Assembly (NCBI RefSeq): GCF_000002425.4
Contig: NC_037261.1
Span: 2,537,426-2,601,425, forward strand
DNA from: Physcomitrium patens
Taxonomy: Eukaryota; Streptophyta; Bryopsida; Funariales; Funariaceae
Length of the DNA: 64,000 bases
Direction of reading: 5' to 3'
Shown here: positions 47,426-62,534 of the stretch, piece by piece
Position numbering within the stretch: the stretch's first letter is position 1
Layout: every line of letters starts with the position of its first letter
Notes under the pieces: model-generated
The model's input: the letters and a program-made list of their open reading frames with translations, nothing else
Database searches by the model: none
Told to the model about the DNA's origin: nothing
Position numbers and translations under genes: made by a program

Positions 47426-50028
47426 GCTTGAGGCAACTGCGAAGCCTGTTTACCGAAGTGCCAACAGAAGACGAACATAGACCTGCTAGTCCAGAATTTC
47501 TCCCTAGTCAGAAATTTCTGTCACAAACATGACAAAGTGATTGACAATTCACAAAAGCGAGTACTGCCAATGCTTCATCCTTTCAACCAACACAAGATTT
47601 AATCGAACTCTGAAAAACACTTTCAATTTCACGCTAAGATGCTACATATTTAAGAGAAAATGTAGAACCCTAATCGTTGATAATTTAATGATTACATCAT
47701 CCCTTCACAGAGAGGATTACTTTACTTGACCTAGAGCCATGGACTGATTCCTGACCAAGCTAACATGAACACGTGAGATCCCTGAGTATTTTATAAAAGA
47801 TGACATTTAGAACGCAGTTCTATCATCGGAAACTTCTCCTTAGTCTAACACGAACCATAACGGCTATGGACATCCTCAGAAAGTCTCAAATTGTAATTGC
47901 AGTGGCTTTTCTCACTCGATCAGCCCTTCGGAACACCTTACAATAAACTTACAATCAACTCTGTAGCTAGAAAATAGTACCCTGACATTTACATCTCAAG
48001 GCAGAGATATTCCCAAGGCACACGACCCCAACGAGCGCATATAAATATGTATATATTCGCAGGTCATTTCGCACTCATCTACAGCAATGCACGTCACCCT
48101 CGATAGCCTTGAGAACAATAGACGGCTACTCTATCACCAGTTCTCGAAAATCGCAATGAAAAGATCAGTGACAAACTTCACTTGCCTCCCAAAATTTCTG
48201 CACAAATCGAATTACGCAACAGCTGCTGCGGCGCTACCAGAACTTTATATTATTTTATTCTAAATTTTATTTATATATATACACTTCAAAAATCCTGGCA
48301 GTCTCGATCCTCTACTGCAAAACCTCGAATGCACATATGGATTGCGCTTCATATTATTCTCTCGCCTGTAAATTGCAATACAACAATATAACCAATCGCG
48401 TCGCATATGAGCTGGCACGAAGCTCGAAAATATATTAAAAAAAAACCATGCGCCTACGCAACCCCAGGCAAGGCAGCAAGTAGGAACAGAAAGAGGGAGA
48501 AGAAGTGGATCACAGCAATTGAGCTACACAGATCCAAGTCAAACACTATTACTATCTGTCAACCAAGAAGAGGGACGGGCACTAATTCCGGGGAGAGTCA
48601 GCAATGTATTTCACGCTCGCGGGGGGGAAAAGGAAAAAAAACACAAGCACGGAGGCAGGGGAAGGCAGCGCACATCAAGAACGTGAGCAAGTGGAAAAGA
48701 AAGCAGGCGTTGGAAGTAGGTACGCCGGCATTGCCATGTCGGCCTCCTCCTCCTCCTCCTCCTCCTCCACCTCCTGCTGCTGCTCCTCCTCCTCCTGCTC
48801 CACCTCCCACGTTTCCGTATAGGTTCGCCATCGCCACCACAGAAGGACAACAACTACTACAGCTGATGCTGCTGCCAGTCCCGCGATAGGACTTACAATC
48901 CCAGGAGTTTTGTCTCTGTGGCGATGGCGATACCGCACTAGAACTGCAGCTGCTGCTGCCGCGACAGGCAACTCAAGTCAATCGCGAGGGGAAAGAGACT
49001 TTGAGAGCTCTCGGTGTTGGTGTTGATCGCATCGAGGTAGCTTCGCCATGACGGAGCCGCGTCGCAGCGTTAACCCGAAGGAAAGCACATCGCAGCAGCA
49101 GCAGCAGCCTTACCCTACCACCATCCCATGCTTGTGAAGCAGCTACACCTGTACCCGTCTCCTACCCCATGCCCGGCTCTTTCCAGAATGCTTTTTTCAC
49201 CCTGCCCGGAACCCCTGTCCGACATTTCTGTAACACCTATAACCGTGGATCATGTGACCCAAGACGGCCTTGGGGATATATGGTCATAGGTGCCCCGGTG
49301 GGGAAGTAGGGCTCCAGAACTCAGGAGGCTGTTTTCTTAAAATAAGAATAAATTGGCAGAAATTGCTTCAGTTTTTGCTGTTGGCATCGGAGGCGTTGGA
49401 TGCCGTTGTCAAACGCCGGCTGACCTGTGGAACCTGAATGGGAAAGAACGGTGAGCACAGGCGAAGTATGGGAAAGATGGGCTGAAACAATTCTGGGACG
49501 AATGAGAGCGGAAGGGAAAGAAATCAACGCAAACCCACCCCCCCCCCTCCCAAAAAAAAGCATGCACACACCAAAAAGTTTTCCACCTCGGGATCGATCG
49601 AGCGAGGTCAATCATGCGACGTTCAAGCCCCGCTCCACCACCTTCAAAAACAAGCTGCGCGAATTTCTACTTCTCTATTGGACCTGCTGTGCCTTGCTGG
49701 AAGGCACACGCTTGATTTGGGCCGTTGCTGCTTAGATCCGTCCACCTTTGCGCCTCGTCTTCCAGCGCTCAATCTCCCATTTCCATCCCCTCCCTGCTCT
49801 GTGTAAGCATAGGTGGGCCTGTCGGCTTCAGTCCTCTGTACTCTTCCTTTTCCTTTGAATCGTCTTCCCGTTTGTTGCTCCTGCATTGTGGCGAGAGAGT
49901 GGAGAGTGGATCCAATCTGGTAGGGGTTTCTAAAAGGATTTGGGAGGATTTTCGGAGTTGGGGTTTTTGGCTGCTAATTGTTTGAGATTTGGATTTGTGT
50001 ACGGGGCTTAGATTCAAGGAGGAAAAAA
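47426..50028. promoter_or_regulatory. Divergent intergenic region of AIG1-like and UMP-CMP kinase genes
   Basis: These 2.6 kb separate two divergent start codons and should hold both promoters and 5' UTRs, perhaps with 5' UTR introns. A (CCT)n-like triplet tract with interspersed CTG lies at 48743-48808. A CAG run is at 49092-49106 and a C run near 49540-49550. The open frames across the triplet tract (Gly-, Pro- or Ser-rich depending on frame) are composition artefacts. No coding gene is recognised. Confidence 0.45.
48743..48808 (+). repeat. CCT/CTG triplet repeat tract
   Basis: CTC CTC-type triplets alternate with CTG and CAC triplets over about 65 bases. In the minus frame this reads as poly-Gly. 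It lies in the divergent intergenic region and probably in a 5' UTR or promoter. Confidence 0.85.
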
Positions 50029-52106
<2,078 letters not shown>

Positions 52107-53640
52107 AAACCTCAGGTTTGTCGTCTATTTCTACCTCAGGTTTGTCTGCTACATTTGACTCTTGCACGAGTTTCTCATTAAATGATTGAGAATTTCTTGT
52201 GTTGACGTTAATCCACATTAATCTGCCCTTGCAGCTCCTAACGTCTGTCTGTTGGTTGACAGGACAAGGGCTTTTCTTGGTTATTGCTGTATCATTATCC
52301 ACGTCTACATGGAGAGCAACAATCAGACAGGCTCTTTTCAACCATTCTTTCGTGTTTCCGTATGTAGCACTGATTGGTTCCAACACTCACGACGCTCCCC
52401 TCTTTGTGTTTGTCGACCATATTTACTTTCTCACTACGAGCATGTCTTAGCAATTAGTATGGAAGAGGAACTATCACGAGTTTATGAATAAATTCTTTTT
52501 AGGCTCCCAATTTTGGTGTTATGAAGACTGTCTCCAACCTGTCACCAAGTGCTCCCTCCACTCGAGCTGTCTGGGCGGATTCCTCATTGAGCTCATGTTT
52601 GAATGAAGCGACTGAAATTTTGTGACCAACATTCAGACAAATCTCACAGAACTGGGAATGAAATGGCACTTGAAATCGTTTCAAGGGAATCCCCTGCACA
52701 TTCGTAGATGTAAATGGCAATGTTTTTGCTATCACACAAAATACCGCCCTTCGTATCTGCATTAGTTTAGTTGGAAAACAAACAAGAGGGGCTCTCAAGC
52801 TGAAATTCTGGGCAGCCGCAATCTTGAATACGGCTGATGGGCAGTCACTACCTCCACATTCCTCCACTTTTCTTCTTAAGTTCTCCCAGCTCTTCTTCCA
52901 CCACAACGATCGTACACCGAAGTAAACCTGCAGACAAGTGATGGCTTGTCTAGAATATCATGTGCTGCCCATCCACATCTTATTTTAATATTTTATCCAA
53001 TTCTTCTAGTCACTCACGTTGTTGATGGATTTTTCGTCGAAGCCCGAATACTTACTTCATCCTACAGATTGGAATTCTCGGCAGTAACGAAGCATTGCGT
53101 TGAATGGAACAGCTATCAATTCAAAGATTAAAGTCTGAACTGAGCCCCGTATGATCATGTCGGGCGTTGGTGCTACGAAGTACAGAGTTTGGGTACTTTG
53201 AGGTACTCCTTGAACAATTTTTGAATGCTGCTTCAAATAGTCATGTTGTCGAAGGCATTTACTAGTGTCAAATTCATCACAGTTTTTTCTGTTTTTTTTT
53301 TTTTTTTTTTTTTTTTTCAATTACTGGGTGTCTGATTTTTCATGAACTTTGCAAGCGCGGAAGTAATGGCATGCCAAAGATGTACACTCAGTCACAATTG
53401 GCGTTGAGCTTGATGTTACTTGTAGCGCACGAGGTTTCCAATATATAAAAAATAAGAATAAAAATAAACACGTGACTAGGTTGATTTGCATAAGAAAGAA
53501 ACATGAAAACTGTAAAGAAAATACACCCACACATGTGATACTCGACGACATTTCTGTTAGATGACACTTTCATGTGTTACTAAAGAAGGCAGATATAAAA
53601 CAAAAAAAGAATTGCAATTTTATCTTTTATGAACATATTT
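52107..53640. other. 3' flank of UMP-CMP kinase and spacer
   Basis: This holds the 3' UTR of the kinase and downstream DNA of intermediate GC content. A 135-codon minus-strand frame (52499-52906) has no recognisable motif. A T run of 28 lies at about 53291-53318. The sequence turns AT-rich after 53.6 kb. Confidence 0.5.
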
Positions 53641-54451
53641 AAGGTTGATTTTAATAAAAAATTAATATTCAATTGCAGCTTAAGATTTTATAATTATGAT
53701 AAAGATGTTTTAGTTGTGTGTATATTAGAAAAAGAATGTTCCCTTGAATCATATTTGGCTAAGGCTAAATGTAAAATTTTAAACACAATAAAATTTTCTA
53801 CATATATTTATACATACATATATCACATATCTAAGAAAATTTTATGTGGTTTTACAGTTGACCTAAGAAAGCAATATATCACATAGGCTTGTGTATGCAA
53901 TTTTGAACTTTGTTAATTTAAAAGCCATAATAAAGGTGTAATAGATATTTAAATTTGATTTGATTATTTTATCATTTTATTCTTTAATCATTTTGTTAAC
54001 TTTTTGTAGTGTAATTAATATTTTATCATTTTTGTTATTTTCATTATAGTCTTTTAAGTTGTTAAATTTTGATTTCATATTATGTAGATATAATAAAATT
54101 AATTAGCATTATCTTTACAAGTACGACATAATAAAATAAGTTTTAAAACAATTTTACTATGCCTAAGTTGGAACCCACATCAGCTAAAGTATTTTGTAAT
54201 TGTTAAATCTTGAAAAAATGGCATTAACATCATATTAGACAAGAATAAAATGACCATTATTTGATATGCATTCTATGTTGTATCTATATTTGATTCTAAT
54301 CTGTTGAAACATTTGTTTATTTATTTACATATTAGGGTATAAGAATGATAATTTTCAATATTTTTGGTAGATAGAAACATAATTTATTGCAATAAATTAT
54401 ATTACTAGGAGATAGAAATGGATATCATAGTTTAAATATTTACAAATATAA

Positions 54452-54487
<36 letters not shown>

Positions 54488-55272
54488 TGGCTATATCAAT
54501 ATATTAAAAAAAGTTATAATGGAATGTACTCTAGATCACATATTTAGATTTAACTTTAGTTAGGTAGAAGTACAATTATCCAGATTGTATATAATAGTAT
54601 TGTATTCTTATTAATAATTAAAACCTTTGTATTCATGTGCATTAACTACTTTTAATCTTATATGCTACTCTTATCTGTATGTGAATCTCATGTCGTTTAT
54701 TAAATATTGTATGATTATTCAAATATAGATTATTTGTTTCACATATTTTTTACATATATTTTTAAAATTTTATGCTTTTATATTATTTTTTAAACAATTA
54801 TCTATATATAAATGTAAAATATAAAATTAATAAATTGTATGATATAAATATTTATAAATATCACATGTAATGCTAAAATATTATCTCTCATACTTGTAAA
54901 TGTATAAAATTATTAGCTACAACCTAAAAATAACAATAGTAATAATAATTTGTTCTAATTATATAATACATAAAAGATATTAATTCTTCTATTATAATTG
55001 TGATTGTTTTTTAAAAAATCATATATTGTTAAAAAAATTACTAACTATTTCAAATACATAAATATTAAACACTTTTTAGCTTTATGACAAGTACAACATT
55101 CATAAAATTATATATGTATTTTTATAATTTATAAAAATCATTCAATTTTTTTTTAACATGATCAAACTTGTTAATAAGAATGGATCAGTCTACAATGTAA
55201 TCTAAAATTTTATTAAATTAAGTTTAAAGATATCTATAAGTATTTCTAAAATTATCCTATTGACCAAAAATT

Positions 55273-55319
<47 letters not shown>

Positions 55320-55987
55320 TTTAAATATTTTAATAAAATTTTATAGTACACAATGCTCGTTTAATTTCTTGATTTTTAATTATTATCACATGACATGTTC
55401 TAAACACAACTTATATTTGAACTATTATTGATGAAGACAAAAAAAAAGAAAGAAAATAAATCAGCAATAACATTTTTTTAAACTTCAATTTTTTTAACAA
55501 ATTTGTATATTTTATGACCTACAATCTATGATTACAATTTGTAATATTAGAGTACCTATATTATTTTTGGCACATAAGCCACGACAAAAAAAAAAAAAAA
55601 AAAAAAAAAAATGTATATGTAATCAAGTACACATAAAATCAAAATGTTTAATTTAAAATTAATTTCATATTATTATAATATTATCTTTAATTAAAATTTT
55701 ATATAATATACATCAATTAACTAATGAAGGTGCTTTCTTTTTAAAAAATTATTTTTATAGTCATTGATACCAATTTTGTATCTACTTCAACAAGTAATAA
55801 CTATACTTTGGCTTTCTATTTTGTATTCATATATTTTAGGATCTATGAAGACATATTTTGTATGTTTGGTGAAATTGAATTTGCATTCACAAAAACCATC
55901 AATTATTCTTTGAATTATATATTTTTTCTCATTTTCCTTTGTAGATTTGTTTTAGGGTTATTTCCTACTAAGTCTTTATTTGACCAC

Positions 55988-56037
<50 letters not shown>

Positions 56038-56560
56038 CTATTTATATAGTATTTTGACTTAATTAAAAATATATATGATATTTTAAACATTTTGTGTTGT
56101 TTTTTGTGATTACATTTTGTTTTATTTCATGTGGTTAAAAATTATACTTGTTTTTAGTTAGTGTATTGTTTGTTGATTTTTGACATTTAACTCAATGCTT
56201 AGGCTATAAGTACACCCCAAAAGAGGAGAGGAGTAGAATCTGCTATGGGACAAGGAAGAAGGAGAGGAGGTTCAAGATCTATGCTAGGACAAGGAAAAAG
56301 GAGTCTACATCAGCCAATTAAAAGTCATGAGTCATATAGTAATTTGGGTTGTGCTTGTAGCATGAGTGTTATTTAATGCTTGTTGCTTAATGACATATAT
56401 TACATTTTTATATAAAATTTCTAATTTATTTTTTAATTGATAAATAATCATTTCTAAAGATATTAAATATTTTAATAGATGTAATGTAATTCTCTTTTAT
56501 TAAAAGGGAATTTTATAATTAAAACCAAACATTTAAATAGGCATTATTCAAAAAGAAATC
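53640..56560. other. AT-rich desert with AT microsatellites
   Basis: No gene is recognised. Long TA/AT runs lie at 54456-54485, 55277-55316 and 55991-56030, and an A run at about 55586-55610. Near 56220-56330 a short purine-rich stretch (AGGAGAGGAGTAGAATCTGC and similar) stands out but has no coding signature. Confidence 0.55.
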
Positions 56561-58165
56561 AAATTAAAATGCGAGTTGGCAGAATTGTATGCGGCTGTGG
56601 ACTGCGGATCAACCATCCCGGTTGCCCAAGTGAAGTTGCAACCAGATTTTGGTTGTAAGATGCTTTAGGGATGCGACTGTGAATCACTGTCATCGTTGGT
56701 TCGACCATTGGCATCTCCGCGTTTTTAAGAAAACCTGCATTCGTGTATCAGACCCTCAAATTGAACGTTGATGCTACCCAAAGCAATATGCGCAATTGGA
56801 GCATAAGGTTGATGCGAAGGGTGTAAAATGTTACCAGTTCATGTGAATCGTTCCTGAAGACAAAGACAGAATTATAGAAAGCTCAATTACTGTTTAGAAA
56901 TAGTTATGATATTACTCACTTCTGTTGTGTTTTTCCCCCAATGGAGTATGGTTCCGAAGAGGCATCTTGCTTCCACATGGACGGAGCTGTTCATCTTGCA
57001 GGATTGCTTGCATGCATTGCTACTCTGAATTTCTCCCTGAGTCTCACAAAACCAAGCTGCCATTGATGGGATCTTCGTACAAATGTACCCTTCTGTCACA
57101 GATCATTGTTTAAACTTTCCTCTGGAGAATATCAGTCATTTTTGAACACCAATAGCGATGGCTTCACCTTACGAGCGTCTTTCGGGCCTCTGTGACTTCT
57201 CCCAGCAGCAATGATCAACACGACAAACATTGATTATCATGCAGAAGAATTCAGGTCTGGGCACTGAGACAGACCCCATTGACTGAGCCAAGCTCGAGTA
57301 CTGGTACTGAATCGCCAAGTTTCACTGGCAATGGCAGTAATTGTTCTCTGTCCAACGCACAAGATGTGACACAATGGGGCTGATTTTTGAGCGGGCGGCG
57401 AGTTGCGGCCACTGTCGATTTTGCAATGCAGGTTGAAGGTCTTACTCAAAAAAAAATCCAACGCTCCATGTGCTCTCCGACTGTACCCAGTACTTGAGCA
57501 ACGTCACCCAGATACCCACCCCACTCACAAAAAACAATTCCACGCATTCTAAAACTGAAGCGTTGCGACATTCAGGGCTCTGACATGTACACCACGAGCC
57601 CTCGCGCTTTTCATAGGGGGGGCGACGAACGGCTCTCGGTAATCGACAAACAAGTGCGCAGTCCTTCTCGTCGCTTGCCAATCATTTGCGTTTCTGACCG
57701 GGAACGGAACAGTCTGTGAAGGACGACCTTCCCCACCTCGTTTCTCATCCCTCCGTGCCGGGGACAAAACACACAACAGATTTAAAAAAAAACACAAAAA
57801 ACACAAAACGCAAAATACGGAAAAACAAACAAACACACTAATAAACAAACGCCGCGTATCCACGAAGCTGTGTGGATTTTCTCGCTGATGGCGTCTCCAT
57901 ACTCGCTCCTCCTCCACTAAATTCGCCCCTTCGAATATCGTGCATCCAACGTCGCGAGGAGGAGGATGATGAAGGATCCTTGCCATCAATCATTGACACA
58001 ACCCACAAAAAGCATCCTCCAAGTCGAACCGCTTCGATTCTCCAACTCCGACTCGAAGGGCGCAACACGCAGGACTCCATCGCTGCCCGTCGTTGCCGCT
58101 CCGTCTAAACCCTAAAACCTGGTCGCTTTGGATTTAGGGTTAGGGCTAGGGTTTGGGTTAGACTG
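56560..58165. other. Orphan GC-rich island with telomere-like motifs
   Basis: This block of 1.6 kb of near-balanced base composition lies inside AT-rich desert. Open frames occur on both strands (for example 57549-57989 and 57838-58080 minus, 57872-58108 plus), but none carries a recognisable domain and I cannot assemble a convincing spliced gene. Its right end has AAACCCTAAAACC (58107-58119) and TTTAGGG-related repeats (58133-58161), the telo-box type seen in plant promoters. It may be the promoter and first exon of a disrupted gene, a noncoding RNA gene or an insulator-like fragment. Confidence 0.45.
58133..58161 (+). repeat. Short degenerate telomere-like repeat
   Basis: TTTAGGGTTAGGGCTAGGG and following bases give about four degenerate copies of the plant telomere unit TTTAGGG, and AAACCCTA occurs 15-25 bases upstream on the same strand. 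Interstitial telomere-like motifs of this size are usual as promoter telo-boxes and do not by themselves imply chromosome fusion. Confidence 0.75.
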
Positions 58166-59518
58166 TTTCCGTCGTTGGCTGGTTTGGGGAGTTGGGTTGT
58201 GGAGTGGGATGCGTGTTTTTTCTTTTAGTAGCGAAACATGGAGCCAAAATTCTTACGAATGAAATGAATCTCTTTCTTTGCTACATTTAGAATGCTATTT
58301 GTTTACAACATTTTCATCATTTTGATTTTTGATGTGGAAATGAATTGGGAAATGAAGAATTTATGGGTAATGGTTTCTATAATAAGGTTGTTAGAGATGC
58401 AGAGTTGGGATACAAACATTCTCCAAGAATTTATGTTAATCTATTGAAGGATAGCAGGTTTTTGTCTTAGTGGGACCCCTAAAATTAATTTGTATTTGAA
58501 GTGGATGAAAAAAATTAATCATAAAAAGGATTGTAAAGTTTAAAAACAAGAAAAAGACTTGATCAAATGTGCTCCATATTGATCTAAAATCAAAAAATAA
58601 TATTTTCTTCTTTATTACACTACTAACTTCAAGCTCTTTGGTTATATTCCTTCATGAAAGTCTATGTAAAAAGATCCTATTTATTGTACCTTTATTTAAA
58701 TAAAATACTTCAAGTAATTATTTCCTTTTATTGTCTCATAATATAAAATAATTTAGAATATAAATTACCAAAATATGCACATGATAATATATTTTTTGAC
58801 TTTTGGACCATTAAAAATAAATATATAAACTACATATTTTAATTGATACTAATCAATTTTTAGTTTTTAAACATGTATATTAATTTTTTGTGGTGGTATT
58901 GATAATGGAAATACTTGATGTTATATGTTACACATGATTATTAAAATAAATAAATATATCAAATTAATATCTATATGATAAAAGATTATTATTAAAATAA
59001 CAATTTATATTATTTGGATATCATACAAAAAGGTATGACTATAATGATTTTTTAAAATGTCTTTAAGTTAATAGCAAATAATACATTAAAGAAACAAATC
59101 ATATGTCTTAGAACTATAATAGAACCTTCAAAACAATCAAAATAATCAACATTAAAAATTTCAAGTGGTAACATAAAATAGGTACTTTTTTATCTTGATT
59201 TCTTTTGTAAATCATCACAATATCCAATAGAAGTCATGAAACAACATTGATAAAATTAGATCCCCATTATTAGTGACTCTTACAAATTTAGAAGTTGATG
59301 AATTATTATGCTTAAATAAGATCTTTTGTGCAAATGATTCCAATTGTATCATATTCAATCATTTGTTAGTATGATTTTTATTTTTATTTTTGGTTGTTTA
59401 TAAATTTCTCTCAACCATTCATTTGTTAAATTATGTATGTATATATATATATATATTTTTTTTAATTTTTTTTAAAAAATATGATTTTAGTTTGAATGTG
59501 ATTATTGGAGGTAAAAAC

Positions 59519-59552
<34 letters not shown>

Positions 59553-60323
59553 ATTTTAATTTATTCCTTCTTAATTATTGTAAAAAACAAAATCTTGCAC
59601 TCTCTTTTACTTGATTTTAAATGTAGTTTTAATGTTAGTAAGCAAAAAAATTAGATTTATTAAGCTTTGTCTTTATGCATTTTCAAATGATCTTATGTTT
59701 TGAAAGTGAAGAAGAGTTGGTTGTATTGATTTTTGGTTTTAACTTTGGAAATTAAACATTAAAGTAGTATGAATTTTACTACATCCTTAATATTTTTAAT
59801 AACTTGACAAGATTTTTTGTATAGCCAAAACTATTTATAGGTATACATTGTATTTTATTTATTTATTTTTATTTTTTATTCTTTTAATTCAATTATGTTG
59901 CTCAAATAAAAATTGTAGTATTGCAAGGTTTGTGTATGTGTATAATATTTTTTTAAATAAGATCTCCACTTCAATTCCTATTAAAAGTTATATTGTGTTT
60001 ATAATTTGAATATAACCCACATGCAATTGTGAACTACCTTTTAAATAGATACCTAAAAAAGAATAGAGATGTAACAGAGAACGAAATCAAAACAAATCAA
60101 TAGTTGATATTACACCATGGTGCTAAAATTATATTAATATTTCATAAACTACATAAAACAAATAAACTTCCAAAATAAAATCTAATGATTGAAAACTTAT
60201 TTTACAAAAAACAAATCTTGTACTCAATAAAACATGTAAAATTTTAAAAATACGTTTTGGACAATAGTCTATGAATGGATTCTGAAAACGAGAGAATATT
60301 GATAGCTCAAAGAATTTAAAATA

Positions 60324-60363
<40 letters not shown>

Positions 60364-62490
60364 GAGAATAATACATATTTTAAATCAAATATTTAAATAA
60401 ATTTTCCTTTTATTGTATATATCTCGTAAATATAAATTCATATTATTTTAAAAAAATATTAATTAGTTAGTAGTTTTAATGTTTTTGGTGATTTATCATC
60501 ATAAAGCAATTTTTATGAAAACTTGGATTAAATAAAAAAAAAAAAAAAAAAAATAATTATGTGATTTAGCATAAAAACTTTTTCTCACATTGATAGAAGT
60601 TTATTATTTACTCATGAACTATAGAATGATTCATTTTGACAAAAATAGATAAATTAAATAGATCTTAAAGTAATGACACCAATCCAGACTTCACATGTTA
60701 CTGAAATATAGTGCAAGTTTTTAAGTGAACCCTTCAAATTATAATTGATGTAAGTTTACCTGTTCCTAGTAAAAATTCCTCAGAAATTTTGAGTTATTTT
60801 TAGTTATTATTTTTTAAACAATTCATAGGGATATATTATTTTTCTCAAATAAAAAACAGATACATATATATATATATATATATATATTTGTATATATGGG
60901 AGAAAATTTATTCTGATTTAATATTTTTTAAAAAATCATCGGATAACTTTATGATTTGTTTAGTAAAATTCGATTTTGTTTTATACAAAGATTCTGATTT
61001 TAAAATATAGTTTGGGATCTTTGTCGAAATTGTTTTTTGGAATTATTTTATTTGGTTACGACAATACATAATCAATTAATTTTAACATTTAATGTAAATA
61101 TAGGGCCTGGCAATGTAAATATGTATTGATAAAGCCGATCTAAAAAACTTTATCAATTATTTCAGATTAAACCCACAAAGTCCACTCTTTTTAAGAAGAA
61201 AAAAGAAAGGTCTGAATGCAAGTGTTCTAATTATTTTGGTTTTGACTAATTTGTATTTTATTACTTTCTCATCAAATATTGTAAGACTTGTAGGGAAATC
61301 ATTTTTAGTGTTTACACATGTATGTATACAAATATACATATGGAATTCAATTTTTCATATCATATTATACCTAAAATCATAGTAAAATAAGATGAGAAAC
61401 TTAAACGTTATAAAAATGTCTTTATGTCAATACTTATTATTAATTGATAGTGTGGTACATGTTTAACTATTGTCTTAGTATATCTACAATGATAATGAGA
61501 ATTTAACTAGCAATAAAACTTTATCTTAACATATTATGGTCAACATGTTTTATTGTATTATGACTAAATAGAATGTTTAAAATACTGGAATAATAATCTA
61601 GGATATTATGTGTCTTGTTTGCACGTAAAAAAACGTCTAAATTTAGATGCAAGTAAATTTGATAGTGTATTTTCTTAGAATTACGTACAATAATGTATTT
61701 TATGGTGCTTACAACTATTAGTTTCTATGGCAGAATAAATTTAAAAAGTAAACAATTATACAAAAAAAAAGAAGAAGGATAGTTTATAATTAAAATTTTG
61801 ATATTTTTTCTATATTAATAAGTTTTGTGTATTTTTTTCAGTACTACTAAAGTTCTAAAAAGTATGAAAACTTAATAACAAAAAAGATAACAACTACAAT
61901 TTTATTTTGTGTAATTTAGATAATATTATTTATAAAGATGATTTTCATGAATTTTAATTTTTCTAATTTGTAATATCTTATCTATTTGAATAACAATGTT
62001 TTCATTGTTAATATTTTTATATGTAATGTATTATATAAAATTATTTGTATCAATTTATTGTACCTAAAATCAATTAAGCTTTTAAAAAGATGAATTACCT
62101 ATATTTAATTTTCTAAATTTAGATTTTAGATATTGTACTCTTCAAAAGAAGTCAATAGTTTATAGATAACAACTTCAAGAATCATGACAATAGTAAAATT
62201 ATAAGTCAAATTGAAGAAATAGTTAAACATATTCCAAATATCTTGCATAAAGTTTTAGCCTAGAAAAACAATTTGACAATCTACTAGTAGTTAAATGTAA
62301 TTCTGAGTACCTCAAAGCCACTTTGATCAAGGACATTGACAAAATCAAAGACATCAATTCCTCACAATAGAATTACAAAAAGCTTTTGTAACAATTATAA
62401 CTTTTGATTTTTATCACAAATCTCTGATTAATAATTGAGAATTAGTAACGTTGGACCTGGTGCATGTATAAATTAACAAATAAATTTATA

Positions 62491-62534
<44 letters not shown>

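Noticed and set aside
48407-48889. 160-codon frame with a poly-Pro run
   Set aside because: It arises from the CCT triplet repeat and has no recognisable protein features outside it.
52499-52906. 135-codon minus-strand frame downstream of the UMP-CMP kinase
   Set aside because: No domain, no splice partners and it overlaps the probable 3' flank of the kinase.
57549-57989. 146-codon minus-strand frame in the orphan GC island
   Set aside because: No recognised motif, low-complexity hydrophobic stretch from a T/G-rich segment, and overlapping frames on both strands. Kept only as part of the unexplained island.
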